A stretch of DNA of 64,000 nt, from assembly GCF_029227915.1 (NCBI RefSeq), contig NC_079877.1, forward strand, positions 12,027,351 through 12,091,350. The letters run 5' to 3'. Below, one piece after another: positions 11,401 to 22,309 of this stretch. Position 1 is the first letter of the stretch. Each line of letters starts with the position of its first letter. This DNA comes from Hydractinia symbiolongicarpus (taxonomy: Eukaryota; Cnidaria; Hydrozoa; Anthoathecata; Hydractiniidae). The notes beneath the pieces were generated by a model. It saw only the letters and a list, made by a program, of their open reading frames with translations. It had not been told where the DNA came from and ran no database searches. The translations under genes and the position numbers were made by a program.

Positions 11401-14400
11401 TTGGACTTGAAACTTACCACAAGTGTTGTCCAGGTATTAATAAACAATTTGGTGAGAAAAATTGATGATGCTAGCCTTTTTTTAGTGTTAATATTCGGTG
11501 ACATGAAGAAAAAAGCACTAATTTTGAATTTCGTTAGTTGTTGTATAATTGCGATGAATTAAGTAAAGTATAAAGCATTTAAAAACATGTAAAACCATTG
11601 CTTAGCAAAAAAAAATTATTTAGAATTTTCCTCAACATAAAAAAGTGTTGCCATGGCAACACTTTAGCATAATTTCAAAAAATCTTTTGGAAAGCTAAAT
11701 AAAAGTTAGAAAAAGTCACCACATTTGAAGGTTAACTAAAGTAACTAAAGTTATTAAATAAAGTTGGAGAGGGGGCTGAATCAGCCCCCCCCAGCACAAA
11801 TAAGGTTAAATCACATAGTTATGTAAAAAGCTTTAATCAAACATGTTTCAATGAAATTCTAACCATTTGATCTACTGTAGTTAGTCAAGGGTGACAGAAA
11901 TTGCATATCTTCAATGACAACTAGACAATTCATAAACAATGTATGAAAAAGTAAGCTTATATAAAAAGCAAAGATACTGCGGATCTATTATTTTATTAGG
12001 GGCGAGCGCCCATTATAAAGTTCAAATACTATTTCGTTAATGTAAAAAAAATCAAGAAGAATATCGAAAAGGATAACAAAAATTAGAATAGGCATAGATA
12101 CGTACGAAAATAAATAAATAATTTAATAATACTGTTTGCTTTAACCCTTTTCCGTCCGGGGGTGAGGGGAGGATTCCGTTCTTCCTCTCATTTCTTTATA
12201 AAAACTCTATTTTGCTATGCTGCAAGGTTATCAAACTTACTGATTTTTCATATTTATTTATTAGGCACCTGCGTGTCAAAAGTTTAGGTTCAATACGCCC
12301 CCACGCAACTTTATTTTAATAAAAGGAGTTAAATTCTTAACACATGATAAATCCGAGGTCCTATTATTCTTGGGCAACTTGAGACTTTAAAAAGAATGTG
12401 AAAATTCGCTCTACATCTAAAGTAATTGAATTTTAAGCAAATAGTGGTATTCCGGCCAAATTTCAAGCTTTCTATGACTGCCATAACAAAAATTTATTGG
12501 CACCATTTGGTTCCTTTTATGACGTATTATAAGTGTGGTAAGTTTGATTCAAATTGGACAAGCCTATAAATCCCGGACCGAATAAGCCTTAAACATATTT
12601 TACGTTCCGTGTTTTTTAATTTTTTAGATGTTAGCGTTAATGCTCAGTTTGTTATGACGATAGAAATCATATTGCCTTTGTTACCTGCCTTTACTTTGCG
12701 CTCTGAAATCACCACGGATATTGAAGATTATGTTTTCATGAGTATAGACAATGTTACAGTAAGCTTCATTGGCTCTGGTATAAAGTTAAATGGAAGTCAA
12801 GTAGTAAAGAATAGTTCAATTCAAGGATATGGAAATATAGATATTGTCAAAGGAGCTACAATTGATTTTGGCAACGTACAGGTAAGAAAGAAGTTTCAAA
12901 CGCTACTTTTTAAACCTTGTAACTACACTTTGAATTAATATTATAGATTTCAAATGAATCAACTATTTCTCAAAGAACTATTCTTGTGTCGTGTGTTATC
13001 AAAGTCAATCCTCACCCAATGTTAATGGAAGGAAGTAGCCATTATATCGGTTTTGGTGTCCAAGCGGGACCAATATTTTTAGTAGCAAAGAATAAATCTG
13101 TTATAATTCAGGCAGTAAGTTGTTAATCTTAAAGTAATATTTTGTTAGCAGTCATTAAGCCCGCAGGTCCTTATATTTTCTTGCATCACTAATTTTTTGC
13201 ATCTTTCTCCGCCTTTTAGCACGATGTAATGATTTTTTCTGGATGAGGGTTATTACTATAATTATTATATTATAATGCTGTTTTTAATTTAATGACACCT
13301 TGATTTCTTAAAAAATTCGCGGAAAGAATATAATATAAACTACCATTTTAAACAGACGGACAAAATAACAAAGTATTAATATAGAGGCGTTTTTTTGTCA
13401 GAATGCGGAACGAGATTTGTATTTGATGATGGAAAAACCTGCAAATAGATCCTCTTGGTTATTTAGTGGTGACAATGTGAATATAACATACAAAATTGGT
13501 TATACAACAAATTCAATAGTTGCAGACAATCTTTTAGCAATTTTTTCAACGAAATATTTTCTTCTTACAAATGTATATCAATCTGGTGTTATTCCACCGT
13601 TTGGTTCAATCAATGCAACAGCGTACAAAGTTGATCTAGGCACCACACTAAAACAAGGTACACCTACGAAACGTTACATTAAATACTTTAAGAGTAGTTC
13701 TGTACTAAATATTTAACTTTTCTAACAGGTGATGCATTTCAAGGTGAATTAGAGTTGACATTAAAAAGTAACATCAGCCCGCTTCTTAAACTTTCAACTA
13801 CAATGACTTTATTTTACGATAACAACAAAACCGCCCAAGATCCGATAGTTACTACAGCCGACTTATTTACCTCTGGCACACCCGTGGTTACGTATGAGAT
13901 GAAAGATCAATCAAACATAACTTCTGGAATGAAAAGGACATTGTTTATCACAATTTTACTCATTAAAATGAGCTCACCAATAAAAGTAGAGGTATAGCCG
14001 GATTGTTTTTTACTGCTTTCGATTTATTTAAACCTGATTGTAACAAAAAGCCGCTTAACCTGCTATGCAACTAAGTTAATTAGTTTAGCATAATGGACTT
14101 ATAATCATAAGGTTGCAAGTCCAGCTACTTCAGACGCACTTATGTCAGTCCATAAGGAGACATCTACGCGGCGTACTTGCTCACATAGCAGGCATTAATT
14201 AGAGCAATGCTATACATATCCCCAACTGTATTAAAATCTAAAACTCTATAAACATTTGTGAAAAGTCATTTTTTTTACCTATTACTTAATATATCCAAGC
14301 AAAACTAACTGGATAGCACTTTGAAAAAGTTTTTCTGAAATGGGTACAGGCTAATGAAACCAACGTCGAAAAATCTTAAATCCTAAGCCCACAGTGGCAA

Positions 14401-17400
14401 TTCACAAGTAAAAATTGACAAGGGATTTACGAAATCCAATTTACTTAAATGTTGTGTTTAGCTCGTGACTTCTGTAGCCAACCGTCTTCCAGTGATGCAT
14501 ATCCTGTCTTTTGATGTTGTACACGTAGGAAAAAACATCAAAGGACTGAACAATTCTGCAACTGCGACCTTTTTTACCACAACAAACGATACATCATCAA
14601 GAGATCAAGCTGCTCTCAATTTGGGAATTGGAGTAAACGAGTCTCCCTCAACAGCCAATTCAACGCATAACCAAATCCAGCTTAGTTGTGAAGTAATTGC
14701 GGTTGAAAACAGAAATATGACAAATAGTTCTTCATATTCAATCGCATCAGGTCTCATTGCTGAACCAAGATTGATGTGGGTTGGCCGGTTTTTAATAAAC
14801 TCTTACATATCAAGTGACAGGCGTCCAAAGTTGTTTCTTAAGTATGATTTTACAGAGAATGGGTGAGTACAATATTTTTGAAACAGAGTAGACATATTCA
14901 CGATTTAAAACATATTTTGTGCATGTTATATTCAACCGTTTTATGGGCAATAAATTGTAAAATGTTTGTTGATACAATTTAGAGATACATATACGTTCAA
15001 TGTGTTTATCAATCATACTGAACATTCCGATCAGGTTGCGTATAATGTTACATTGGAATATTACCTTCCACCATACTTGGAGTTTGTAAACTGGACTGGT
15101 GATAATTCTGTGCAGAAACAAGCAAAAGACACACGTTTTCTGGTAATTTTTAGTGCATAAAATTTTAGTTTGGAGACTTTAACGCAAATATGCGAATAAA
15201 AGTCGTTAGATTATTCGCGTTTTCTCTTTCACAAAAATATAAAATACTTGAACAATTATGGCTAAAGAAACTCAAATATAATAGTCTTAACGCTAAAACA
15301 ATTATATCTAGCTGTAATTCAATGAAAAAAATACAGTTGTGGAAGTTACAAAAAAAGAACATTTGAATTATTTATTGACATTAAAAACAGTTGAGTGAGT
15401 TTCGATTAAGTGAATGTGGAATATATATTTTTACATAAGAATTCCCATATATATCCCATATAAATTTGACCCTTTTTAGTTAACACGCATTAACGTCTCA
15501 TGATTTCTTATTTCGTTACATTCGCGTCAAACCGTATTCTATGATAGTTGTTCTTTCGCTGCCTTTAATAATTGAGCGTAAGTTTTCAGCGTTTCTTTTA
15601 AATATATACTTCAAACTCTTGTAAATTCCAACTGCAACAGTGTCACCTGCTTCAGAAACAAACTTCTTTTATCTGCGTCTCACCATTTCTTATCAGGTAA
15701 AGAAACTTTTTTTCACCTCGGAGATTTCAAACTCAATTACCGCAATATTGAGAAAGAAGAAATCTCCTCAAACTGGCGAGGTGGATTTTGTCGTGCCTAT
15801 TCGATTGCAATATACTGATGTTGAAAACACGAAAAAATGGCGGTACTGGAAATCTGTGAAGCTTTCAGTTGAAGTACCGGAAAGTCCACCGATCATTGGA
15901 AGATCAGTAAAAGCAAAACCTAGTAAGATTGTTCACTGATTTCTACTTCTTTGTTATCATCGTAGACCTTATTTACATGCCCACAACCCTTTTCAGAAAT
16001 GATTGTGGGGACGAGGGCTTATTTGAAGTCTTCTTTATAAGAAGGGAGTTGTAACACATTGGTAATTTGTAATCAGAAAAAAATAATTTAAATATTACTA
16101 ATACAATAACAACCGATTACCCCAGGCTGTACGGCAAAATATCGCCCGAGGTCTAAGTGCCGACCGAGCTTGTAAGGTCGGTGCAATGACTGAGGGCGAT
16201 ATTTTCGGTACAGCACATGGTAATCGGTTATTATTTTATTTTTTAACTGTCTAAGTTAGATAAAAATATAAAATAAGAATTTTAGTTTAGTGTTCTTATA
16301 GTAATACAATTCACTACTTTTGTTACACTACTTTTGTTAACACTCGAGGTCAAAATTCGAAACAGCCCTGTCTAAAAACAGACATTCTATTTGGAATTCG
16401 AAAGTCCCTATGGAATAAAACTTTGTAAACAAAACATTACGATGTTAGACACGTACAGAATAATGTGTAAAGTTGAATGCGCAGCTAAAATATAGGTACA
16501 ACGAATGTTGAAGTAATTTTTTAACTAGCTAGCTAGCCAATAATAACATGGACTTCAACGAGTTTTTTATGACTCGGCAACCACAAAGCTGAAGGAATGA
16601 ATCTGAAAATGAGAGATGTATTTTTTATGATTTCCGTTGTTGGATATCAGATCATTGTTTTTTTATGGACAATGTAGCTAGTTACCTACCCATGTTGAAG
16701 AAGCATCCAGACGAAATGTTGGTGAATCTGGTTATTTTAACTGTTAAATTTGACATTGTTATGTTTCTATTCTTTGAAAATGTTTTTATCGATTAATGTA
16801 TTGTAGGTGTTAGATATATAATCATTTCCAATGCTTCTTAAATATTTTTTTCGTGCTTGTTTACATATTTAGCTACCATTTTTCTTGACGACGGACAAAA
16901 CCGCAAAACATCGGCCCGTCGTCAAGAGAGCTAAACCAATCAGAATGCCTAAAAACCCGTGTTGCCCGCTTGAAAAATCTAGAAGGTTAACAAAAAGCAA
17001 TAACATACATAAAGCAAATTCAATACAAGTTCTAACAATGGAAACCTTTTCCTTAAAACGTGAAAGCGCTTTTTCATGTTAGCTATATTGTTTGAGGAAG
17101 TTGTTACTTAACTGCTAGGTCAACCACATGCATGAGGAAATATCCAAGCTTTACCAGAGAATTTGTTCTTTTTATCTCTAAAACAATTAATTGCACTGTA
17201 GACTAGTTGGTAGCCTGTGAAAATATCCACGTGTTCGTCTGTTCTCTACATATCGCATTTGTTGTGTCCACAACATAGCTATAGATAATACATTGTAAAT
17301 CGTAAATCGTAAAGTAAATGTTTTAACGATGGCACAGAGACAACATGGGGAGCTGTATTTGTTAAAAAATTTTACAAGCTTTAAAAAGGTAATTAATACC

Positions 17401-20107
17401 GCTAAAAAGCTTGTAAAGTGGTTCTTGCTGCTTCGACTGGCTTTATGTGCAATAAACTTGTATATTTCTATGCGAAACTTCGTAGTATGCTAGTTGGTTA
17501 GTTCCAAAATTTTGAGGTTTATTTATTAGGAAACTTGAGTTAAAAGCAAGGTAACTGCTTATAGCGAATACATTTTGGACATTCAATATATACTGAGAAC
17601 TTTTATCATTTCAGTTAAACTTGTATGCCCAATATTAAAGATGATTTAAGATGTAATTTTTGCTCTCGGTGTTTAAAACTTTCCAACCCCGTTAGCTCGA
17701 CTTTCGTGTAAGTCACTACAGTCAAAAACCAACAATGGCTTTGCAGCCCTCTAACCATAAATGCTTAAACGATTTCCAAATCTTATGTCCTCCAGGTAAC
17801 CATGACGAAAAAAAGTACAGTAGAACCTCTTTAAAGAGGAGACTTAAGGGACCAGAGATTTTTTCCAATTTAGAGAGGTGTTGCCCCTCTGTAAAACAAT
17901 TTGGTCTGAAAAAATAAATTTTTGCTAAACAGAGACGTTTTTGGACATTTCAGGTAGTAGGATAGAAGAATTATTTATTGTCCGATTGATGGAGGTAAAT
18001 TCTGAGAGTAAAAATCCTGCAGGACCTGGAAAGAGAGTTGTAATAAAGAAAAATAACCTAATAAGAAAATATATCCTTGGTCCCAAGTATAACGAACGAA
18101 ATGTTTAATATTACAAGGGTATAGGAAATCGTCCGGGAAAATTTTTCTGTCCGTCTATAGGAGGTGTCCGCATTAGAGTAGGTCCGCTTTAAGATTAGAA
18201 CTGTTTTCGTTTCTAGTAAATTCCGCTATTTTTACCTATAGATGGGGTTTTTTTTTATTTCAGATTTCTATGGAAGAGGCTTTTACATTGATAATACATC
18301 TGGGTTTGTCTATGTCTGCATGAGTCAGCATGTAACAAGGTCAGTCATTTCTCAACATTTTTCCGCCATATTTATCATTAGTATGAATTAAAATACAAAG
18401 TAACTATTTATTTTTCGTTTTAGTCAAATACCAGCATGTTACTTCACAGATGATGATGGTGCAGGATGGATACGTAAGTAATTTAAGTGTTAAAAGCCCT
18501 TTTTGATTGGTAAGTGGCATAGCCAAATTAAAATATCTATCGGTGGTTTATGTGGGCACTTGAAACGACTTTTTAGGCCGCCGCTTATTTTTTTTATGAA
18601 ATGAAATTTCACGGCCTCCTTTTAAATCAGTTTATTTTCCAATTGTTTTTTGAAAGTTCTTTTTATTAATTCCAAAGTGTCTTGCAGCTGCATCGAGCAG
18701 AGAACAACTTTCCCGTAGGAGCCAATTTTCCAATAGATACAAATGATTTTATTCGAACAGTTGTTTGACTGGCTTCACTGTCTCTCAGCTTATTTTCGGG
18801 CAAAGATGAGAAATGGAGCAAAAAATTCGTCACCAAGTACACTGTTAATTTGATTATGTAAATACTAATTAAGTATAACATTTTGTATAGGGTTGGACAG
18901 CAGAATCGGGTGTGTGCTGGGACATGATAATAGTCGTGTTTTGTATGCAATAGCGCGCAATCAGATCACGTATATGAAACATAACAGCACAGAAGATGAG
19001 TGGTACCCAGTAACTGACAACGCTTTTCCAATGAATAATTTTCAATTCAAAAATGTTGAAAATGCAGAAGGGATTAAGGCAAGGCATTTGCCACCTGCCC
19101 AGTACACTGAACAACTGATCTCTGGAAAACAGTGGACCGGTAAGGCTTCTCCTTTTTCGTATATTTTTCGTATCTACAGATTGCTTAGTAAGAAACATTA
19201 ATTAAGTTCACTCTAGATGTTTCCTAACTTTAAAAGAGATTTCCAAAACATTTACTGGGTTGGTATCCCGTTTTTTATCTTTATAGTGCTGTTTTAGCAG
19301 AAAATCGACAAATCTTAAATGAAGTTTTTTTTAAATTTCTCAATATTTAGCAAGTGCGCTTTTAATCTGAGCCTGAGAAAAATTGTATACTTCAATAATA
19401 TAAATACGACTCGTGCATGTTTTCATCAACTGGATCATAGAAATTTTCATTACATTACAATCTGCAATGTGAAACAATCAATAATTTTTTTACTTTATCT
19501 GCAGTATCCTTTATTTACTCGAAGCAAACACCGTTTAGACACGATTTTTTTTCCAAGCGAAATATGTCGTTCAATTTTCAATTTTTTGTTACCAATAAGC
19601 TTTTTTCCGAAAAAATCGATTTAATTTTGAATACCACATTGTGTAGCAAGTAAAAATCGACACTAAGAAACAAAATAGTATTTTTAGGAGATGGTAATAA
19701 CTATTCCCTGTCAAAATCTTCTTCGTGTCACGGTAGCTTTAACCCGGTCTAGGAGGAGATAAGTGAATTATCAAGGAAGGAAATGCCCAACCCCCCAGAA
19801 CTTCCCTAACGGTTGTAAGTCATAAGACGAGGCGCTATTTCGATAAAATTATTTCGACAAAATAAGGTTGAAAAGGAACAATTCTGTATACCGCTTATGA
19901 AACTGAGGCAGTTGAATTAATTACCTTTTCTTCCTGTGACACAAATTTTACCACTTGACAGAGGCGTTGAGACACGTTAAAGGTGGCTTCTTTATTGTTG
20001 CTTTAATCAGTTGCACCTTTTTTGTTGTTGCAGGTACAGACCATGGTCTGTTTTACCGCCGAACAAGTGGACACGATTGGGTGCTGCGAGCAAGATGGAG
20101 ATTGTAG
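4757..20107 (+). CDS. Large secreted EGF/cadherin-like/DUF11-like mosaic protein (17 exons)
   Basis: Exons: 4757-4826, 5247-5403, 6618-6712, 9499-9702, 9796-9968, 10788-11217, 12628-12881, 12947-13114, 13402-13657, 13729-13991, 14462-14862, 14983-15142, 15641-15922, 18264-18339, 18424-18473, 18891-19139, 20034-20107. All have AG/GT borders. Every phase matches the next except between 15142 (phase 0) and 15641 (needs phase 1), so a small exon may be missed there. The product is about 1,120 residues: a signal peptide, a Cys-rich segment, one EGF-like module, one cadherin-like module, several DUF11-like beta-sandwich modules and a Trp/Asp-rich C-terminal domain. N-x-S/T sites are frequent, and I see no transmembrane segment, so a secreted or matrix protein is likely. 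AATAAA follows the stop at 20120-20125. No known orthologue comes to mind. Confidence 0.75.
6618..6712 (+). CDS. Exon 3 of the mosaic gene: EGF-like module
   Basis: This 95-nt exon enters in phase 2 and leaves in phase 1. It encodes a compact EGF-like domain with six Cys in the order C-x4-C-x6-C-x-C-x2-C-x5-C, including HGRC, GKCIC and WSGSQCD, typical of short tenascin/integrin-type EGF modules. The frame that gives the EGF pattern is the one required by both neighbouring exons, which strongly supports the exon chain. Confidence 0.8.
7578..7642 (+). repeat. Tandem 19-bp self-complementary repeat
   Basis: Three full units and one partial of GAAATATATTTCAGCCAGT. Each unit contains the palindrome GAAATATATTTC, so the array can form alternating hairpins. 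It lies in intron 3 of the mosaic gene. Confidence 0.85.
9499..9968 (+). CDS. Exons 4-5 of the mosaic gene: cadherin-like module
   Basis: Exons 9499-9702 and 9796-9968 join in phase 1. The joined frame reads like a divergent cadherin repeat: VNAYDED near the start, then LGYRLL, VFHIDRRNGGLSL (matching the cadherin F-x-I-D-x-x-x-G-x-L signature), YNLIVGVANVGDKYPDN, and a final strand. A Cys-rich insert (CSTQKHCPCG) is unusual for cadherins. Calcium-binding motifs are only partly present, so adhesion by classical calcium bridging is uncertain. Confidence 0.55.
10788..15922 (+). CDS. Exons 6-13 of the mosaic gene: DUF11-like beta-sandwich modules
   Basis: Eight exons encode about 740 residues of alternating hydrophobic strands with many N-x-S/T glycosylation sites. 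The segment around 14983-15142 has the DUF11-type pattern: GDTYTFNVFINHTE, then AYNVTLEYYLPPYLEFVNW. Similar strand patterns recur at 13402-13991 and 14462-14862, suggesting three to four tandem modules, each split by an intron. DUF11-like modules occur in surface and matrix proteins as structural spacers. A poly-G run and two mobile-element insertions lie in the introns. Confidence 0.6.
11310..11815. repeat. Interspersed repeat with G-run and C-run ends, in an intron
   Basis: The left end has GGGCCTTTTAGGGGCTCC followed by a run of about ten G and CTGATTCGACCCCC. The right end has GGGGGCTGAATCAGCCCCCCCC. The two ends are imperfect copies of the same CTGATTCRRCCCCC core, and each is itself nearly palindromic. 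A perfect GTGTTGCCATGGCAACAC palindrome lies inside (about 11645-11662). This looks like a non-autonomous element in the intron 11218-12627; no coding sequence is seen. Confidence 0.45.
12130..12600. repeat. Likely interspersed repeat (CCGTCCGGGGG-type)
   Basis: TTAACCCTTTTCCGTCCGGGGGTGAGGGGAGG at the left and TCCCGGACCGAATAAG at the right frame an AT-rich stretch. A related segment (TTCGGTCCGGGGTTTTACGAACCCCCC) occurs at 37700-38060 and a looser one at 20500-20800. It fits a repeat family spread through the window. No ORF of note. Confidence 0.4.
14055..14198. mobile_element. Short inverted-repeat element with a tRNA-like core
   Basis: TTAACCTGCTATG at 14055-14067 and CATAGCAGGCATTAA at 14184-14198 form terminal inverted repeats. 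Inside, about 14080-14135, is a tRNA-like sequence with A-box-like (TTAGTTTAGCATAATGGA) and B-box-like (GGTTGCAAGTCC) stretches. This suggests a MITE that captured a tRNA or SINE, or a SINE in a foldback frame. It lies in the intron 13992-14461. Confidence 0.5.
16105..16233. mobile_element. Foldback MITE
   Basis: Two arms of about 36 bp pair: AACCGATTACC..ATATCGCCC on the left (from 16111) and GGGCGATATTTT..GGTAATCGGTT on the right (to 16229), with a few mismatches. A shorter inner hairpin (CCGACC/GGTCGG) sits in the loop. AATAAC/GTTATT extends the arms. No coding capacity. It sits in the large intron 15923-18263. Confidence 0.65.
16234..18263. other. Intron 13 of the mosaic gene, no gene recognised
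   Basis: Short ORFs at 16885-17082 and 17735-17917 have no domain and no matching splice phase. The stretch 17820-18200 has repeat-like phrases (CTCTTTAAAGAGGAGACTTAAGGGACC and GTCCGGGAAAATTTTTCTGTCC). I see nothing else. Confidence 0.4.
18264..20107 (+). CDS. Exons 14-17 of the mosaic gene: unrecognised C-terminal domain
   Basis: Four small exons (76, 50, 249 and 74 nt) join in consistent phases to about 148 residues ending RARWRL-stop at 20105-20107. The chain has Cys residues in VYVCMSQ, PACYFTDDDG and RIGCVLG, and repeats of W/Y-rich strands with DDDG, GHDNSR and SGHDW turns that would fit a small beta-propeller or lectin-like fold. I cannot name the domain. The 2.3-kb intron before it contains a foldback element at 16105-16233. 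Confidence 0.65.
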
Positions 20108-20125
20108 AACTGTGTGCTTAATAAA

Positions 20126-22080
20126 ATGAATTACGAGTGATCACTATTTTAAGTTTTTTGCTTATCCGCGTGTTTATAGGGACATTCCAAAACATTCACC
20201 TCACGATATACATGCAAAAATTGTTATAAATTTACGTCACTTTTTTTGTAAATACCACTGTAGTGTTTTTTTTACAGTTATATATGTAATTTTTATTTAA
20301 AAGGGATGCGTAAAAATAGCTTTGTATTTGTTTTGTTTAAGTATATATGTTTTTTATGTATGTAATTATGCATATAAATTGATTTTTGTGAGAGATTACA
20401 ATAGCCTTAAACCTTATACGCATTCCCCGGGGAAATATGCATAATTTTGAATTGATCATCTTTCCCGTATTGTATATATCGCTAATTTTATTAATTCACT
20501 TTAACCCTTCTTTTTATTGGTAGGGCGGCGGCGGGAGGGGAGGGAGGGGGGTTAATGGGGATAATTTTGTCACATCCGTCCAGACGAGGTATAGGCTAGA
20601 GATTTTAAGATTATGTCTTTCCCATATTGCCAGAAGATGTGGCAAATTTTATTCTTATTATTAAAACAAAAGTGAGTTTTTTTAGCATTTTGTCGGAAGT
20701 TGGGAAATTTTGGAGATTTTCTTTTTAAAACTTCCAACAAAGATTTGTTTTGTGTAAAAGTTATGACGTCAGAAAATTTATGTTCAATCATTTCTTTCAT
20801 TTTGGTCGTCGCATTTTACATTCCCTTCATTTACCTTACGTCGCCATCCCCGAAGAGAAAGAACAAGAATTAATATTATATATATCTCCGTGTATGTAGC
20901 ATGTATATAGCTGTGTAGCACTTATTCTTATTAAAAGAGACCATATCTGGTTATGCTCTCTTTGATGTCACATATCTTTAACTTCCTTTCGTGATTAGTG
21001 AATAACGTAGTGAATATGCGGTCATCAAAAAGTTCACAAATATGCTTTTTGTTTGTTTGTCTGTTTGTCACTAAAATCAGGTCATATTAAACCATGCGCG
21101 AAATCTTTAAACAACAAATACAATATGTATTTCTCAACTTTGCGACGATGGATGTTGTAAATTTAAATTAATTTTTATAGATCGTAGGTTAAACATCTCT
21201 TGAATAAACGCCATCCTAAATGCTTTTCTTACTCAATGGAACAATATCAAGATTTTTTGCATTTTTTACAGTATTTATTACAATTAGAATTTGTGTGCGT
21301 TATTTTTCTAATGCGCCGGTTTGTGCCATGTTATTAAACTTCTTTAGCCATCTTCGGTGTTGCTTTTGTGTAGTTTCCACGAAAGTTCATTTATATTAAA
21401 TAAAACACACTAGTGGTAAAGAGCGCAAAGATTGAAAGCAAACCGCTTTAAGTTTAGCCTTATTTAGGAGGGAGGTGGTATCTCAATTTTTTTTGTAACA
21501 TCTGGAGTTTACCGTTTTAGAGTTTGAAATTCATAATGAAATATACAATTACGTCATTTTTGGTTGCTTGTGTTATGCAGAACATAAGCCTGAAGAAGGC
21601 TGGTCCGATATGAAACTTGATTGGCGCGGATGTGTGACGTAAATATTGCGACATGTGACGAACAGGAGAAAGCTGTTCGTATTCAAATGAAGGAGAAGCT
21701 GTATCATGTTATTTTTTTCAAAGTAAAAAATCTAATAAAAGGTAATAAGTAATCAAACCACCTCGAACTAATTAATGAAAGTACAAGAAAAACGTATCAC
21801 AAAGTGATACTGATGCCTGAAAAAATTTCAATAGCTGGCAAATTTCAATAGCTAGAAAACTAGCTAGCACACCTAACAAACTATGTCAAGATAAGACTTA
21901 AATAAAGAAAATGATGTTTCTCAGTGGTGAGGTTTAATTTGCAGCTTTATGCCGAGAATAAAAATACAAACAATAACTAGCTGAAAGGTAACTTTTGTCC
22001 ATGTCCTTCATAGCCAAAGTAATTGAGATCTTAATTGATGAGAAAATGTTTCTTTTATATCACATGTTTCAACTTCTTTA
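20126..22080. other. Intergenic with a G-rich repeat segment
   Basis: After the AATAAA at 20120-20125 there is AT-rich DNA. At 20500-20560 a purine/G-rich run (GCGGCGGCGGGAGGGGAGGG) begins a segment resembling the CCGTCC-type repeats elsewhere in the window. No gene is recognisable. Confidence 0.4.
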
Positions 22081-22150
22081 TATCAGGTTATATCAGGTTA
22101 TATCAGGTTATATCAGGTTATATCAGGTTATATCAAGTTATATCAGGTTA
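22081..22150 (+). repeat. Decamer tandem repeat TATCAGGTTA x7
   Basis: Seven consecutive 10-bp units, one with a single change (TATCAAGTTA at 22131-22140). It is a simple microsatellite-scale array. The apparent peptide repeat in this stretch is a by-product of the array. Confidence 0.95.
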
Positions 22151-22240
22151 GCAAGCATATTTTGTTACTTATATGTTTTGAATGCCATAAAAAAATCAAA
22201 GAAAATCAATAGGTTAACCGTCAGAGCGTTTTCATCATTG

Positions 22241-22306
22241 CTTTGTTTAATTTTTTTTTTTTTGAATCAAATGTACGCACATTTGATTCAAAAAAATTGA
22301 ACAAAG
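22241..22306. repeat. Strong hairpin (about 30-bp arms, 4-base loop)
   Basis: The core TTGAATCAAATGT-ACGC-ACATTTGATTCAA (22262-22291) is a perfect inverted repeat. It extends outward through T/A runs to CTTTGTTTAA and TTGAACAAAG with one mismatch and unequal T/A lengths. It may be a short foldback element or a transposon end. Confidence 0.85.
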
Positions 22307-22309
22307 TTG

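Noticed and set aside
15689-15720. Possible intron starting CAG|GTAAAG inside exon 13
   Set aside because: The next acceptor would give an intron of under 30 bp and the coding pattern continues unbroken across it.
18666-19198. Minus-strand ORFs at 18666-18950 and 18869-19198
   Set aside because: They overlap plus-strand exons whose splice phases fit the mosaic gene; no domain on the minus strand.
22081-22150. CRISPR-like array
   Set aside because: Units are contiguous without spacers and the genome is eukaryotic; it is a plain tandem repeat.
21995-22300. 101-codon ORF with a repeated peptide
   Set aside because: The repeated part is the TATCAGGTTA array and the end runs into the hairpin; no domain.
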